A stretch of DNA of 21,695 nucleotides, taken from the NCBI GenBank assembly GCA_004802705.1, contig SGPL01000552.1, forward strand, positions 1-21,695, read 5' to 3'. The DNA comes from Bondarzewia mesenterica (lineage: Eukaryota; Basidiomycota; Agaricomycetes; Russulales; Bondarzewiaceae). Under the pieces are notes generated by a model. The model was not told the DNA's origin. It made no database searches and saw nothing but the letters and a program-made list of their open reading frames with translations. How positions within the stretch are numbered: the first letter of the stretch is position 1; each line of letters starts with the position of its first letter. Positions 20,866-21,695 of the stretch are shown in pieces. A program made the position numbers and the translations under genes.

Positions 20866-21695
20866 CAGCAAAGGTGTCTACATAGGGGAGGCCATCCATG
20901 ACCTGGGATAACCATGCCTCGACAGGGGCTGCTCAATTCTCAGGTCATGTCAAGCCAAGCCTCACTGCAAGGGGGGGCGGCGATGTCGAAGAGTTTTTGG
21001 GATGTGGCGGTGACCGTAGTACTATACCTGTTGGATCCGCGACCGACAAAAATCTGCCTCCGTCTGCCATGTTTCCACAACTCGTTCTTTTTCTACCAAT
21101 CGGTACGCCTATAGTTCAAGTGCCCTCCTGTTTGTCAAGCGGCAGGGACGAAAGCAGGTGAGATGGAATGACGACGTCACAATACATGCGTCCATACATC
21201 GTCGACGACGATGACAAAATGACGACTCCTAAACATTTAAACACGTGCACACATGGACGGAGCAACGTGACGAACAAACGACGAGTAAAAACTCACCGAT
21301 TCACAAACGAAAAACGACGAACAAAAACGAAGATCGAACAACAATGATATGGCACGCAGAAATGAATAGGGCTCCGTCTGCTCCCGTCTGCCATGTTTGC
21401 TGTATGTCGTCATCGTCGTCGTCAGCGTCGGCGGGGTTGATCGATCGAAGATCCCTACGACTTCGACCCCCCGTCGAAGCTCGAACAGCGGTTCCGGCAG
21501 CGCATCGCAGTATGTAGCATGCGGTACTGTGCTATACTAATACAAGGGGACCCTGCGGATGAGTGAACTTTGCAGATGTGGTAGTTATATTATAGTAACA
21601 ATTGCTCGTAAACGACATTGGTAGCATATCCGTCGTAGTCGTCGGACGTGAGGAGTAAGATGTCGAACGCGAGAAAGAGCAGTGTACAATTGACC
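20866..21695 (-). promoter_or_regulatory. Upstream region of the aquaglyceroporin gene, with candidate first exon
   Basis: A possible first exon lies at 21028-21070 (minus strand): AAACATGGCAGACGG followed by 14 codons and a GTATAG donor. Joining it to the channel frame needs either a nearby phase-0 donor (GTACTA, G at 21022) plus a small middle exon, or a less usual acceptor, so I have not included it. The words around this ATG recur at about 21383-21400. A CRE-like ACGTCA is at 21174-21179. A hairpin CATCGTC/GACGATG is at 21197-21213, and GTC trinucleotide runs lie at about 21407-21424. No other gene is recognised up to the window edge. Confidence 0.4.

Noticed and set aside
21245..21517. 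90-codon plus-strand frame near the right edge
   Set aside because: Low-complexity Ser run from GTC repeats, no domain, and it overlaps the likely aquaglyceroporin upstream region.
1..21695. CRISPR arrays, tRNA or rRNA genes
   Set aside because: No regularly spaced repeats, no tRNA-like A/B box pairs with cloverleaf arms and no rRNA sequence were noticed on either strand.

Overview
This window looks like nuclear DNA of a basidiomycete fungus, most likely a mushroom-forming Agaricomycete. The genes are cut by many introns of about 50-60 bases with GT(A/G)NGT donors, CTNAY-type branch sites and YAG acceptors. The protein families are typical of that group, start codons sit in fungal contexts (A at -3), and short DNA-transposon debris lies between genes. 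No bacterial operon structure, tRNA, rRNA or CRISPR array is visible. The species is not identified.

Layout. Bases 1 to about 208 look like the end of a repetitive element with subterminal repeats. Bases 881-12574 (minus strand) are one very large gene for Tra1/TRRAP, the giant PIKK-like pseudokinase scaffold of the SAGA and NuA4 histone acetyltransferase complexes. I resolve it into 19 exons that join in frame to 3,557 codons plus stop. Its introns include one GC-AG intron and one apparent intron of only 24 bases. Bases 13199-14857 (minus strand) encode a cytosine-deaminase-like metal-dependent amidohydrolase in five exons. Bases 16425-17634 (plus strand) encode a dienelactone-hydrolase-family protein in seven exons. 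These two genes diverge, and the roughly 1.6 kb between them holds a 665-bp MITE-like DNA transposon with 24-bp perfect terminal inverted repeats flanked by TA. Bases 18036-18950 (plus strand) are an intronless, GC-rich metallo-beta-lactamase-fold hydrolase of the lactonase type, with a TATA box upstream. Bases 19531-20865 or further (minus strand) encode an aquaglyceroporin, convergent with the lactonase-like gene.

How the genes may work together. TRA1 is core chromatin machinery and unrelated to the rest. The three hydrolases (amidohydrolase, dienelactone hydrolase, lactonase-like MBL) are neighbours and could act on cyclic amide or lactone compounds, with the aquaglyceroporin as a small-solute channel at the end. 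That grouping is only an inference from adjacency. The observations most worth checking are the 24-base intron, the TA-flanked MITE in the shared hydrolase promoter region, two GC-AG introns, a homopolymer-dependent frame ambiguity in the dienelactone hydrolase, and unresolved 5' exon structures of the amidohydrolase and aquaglyceroporin genes.
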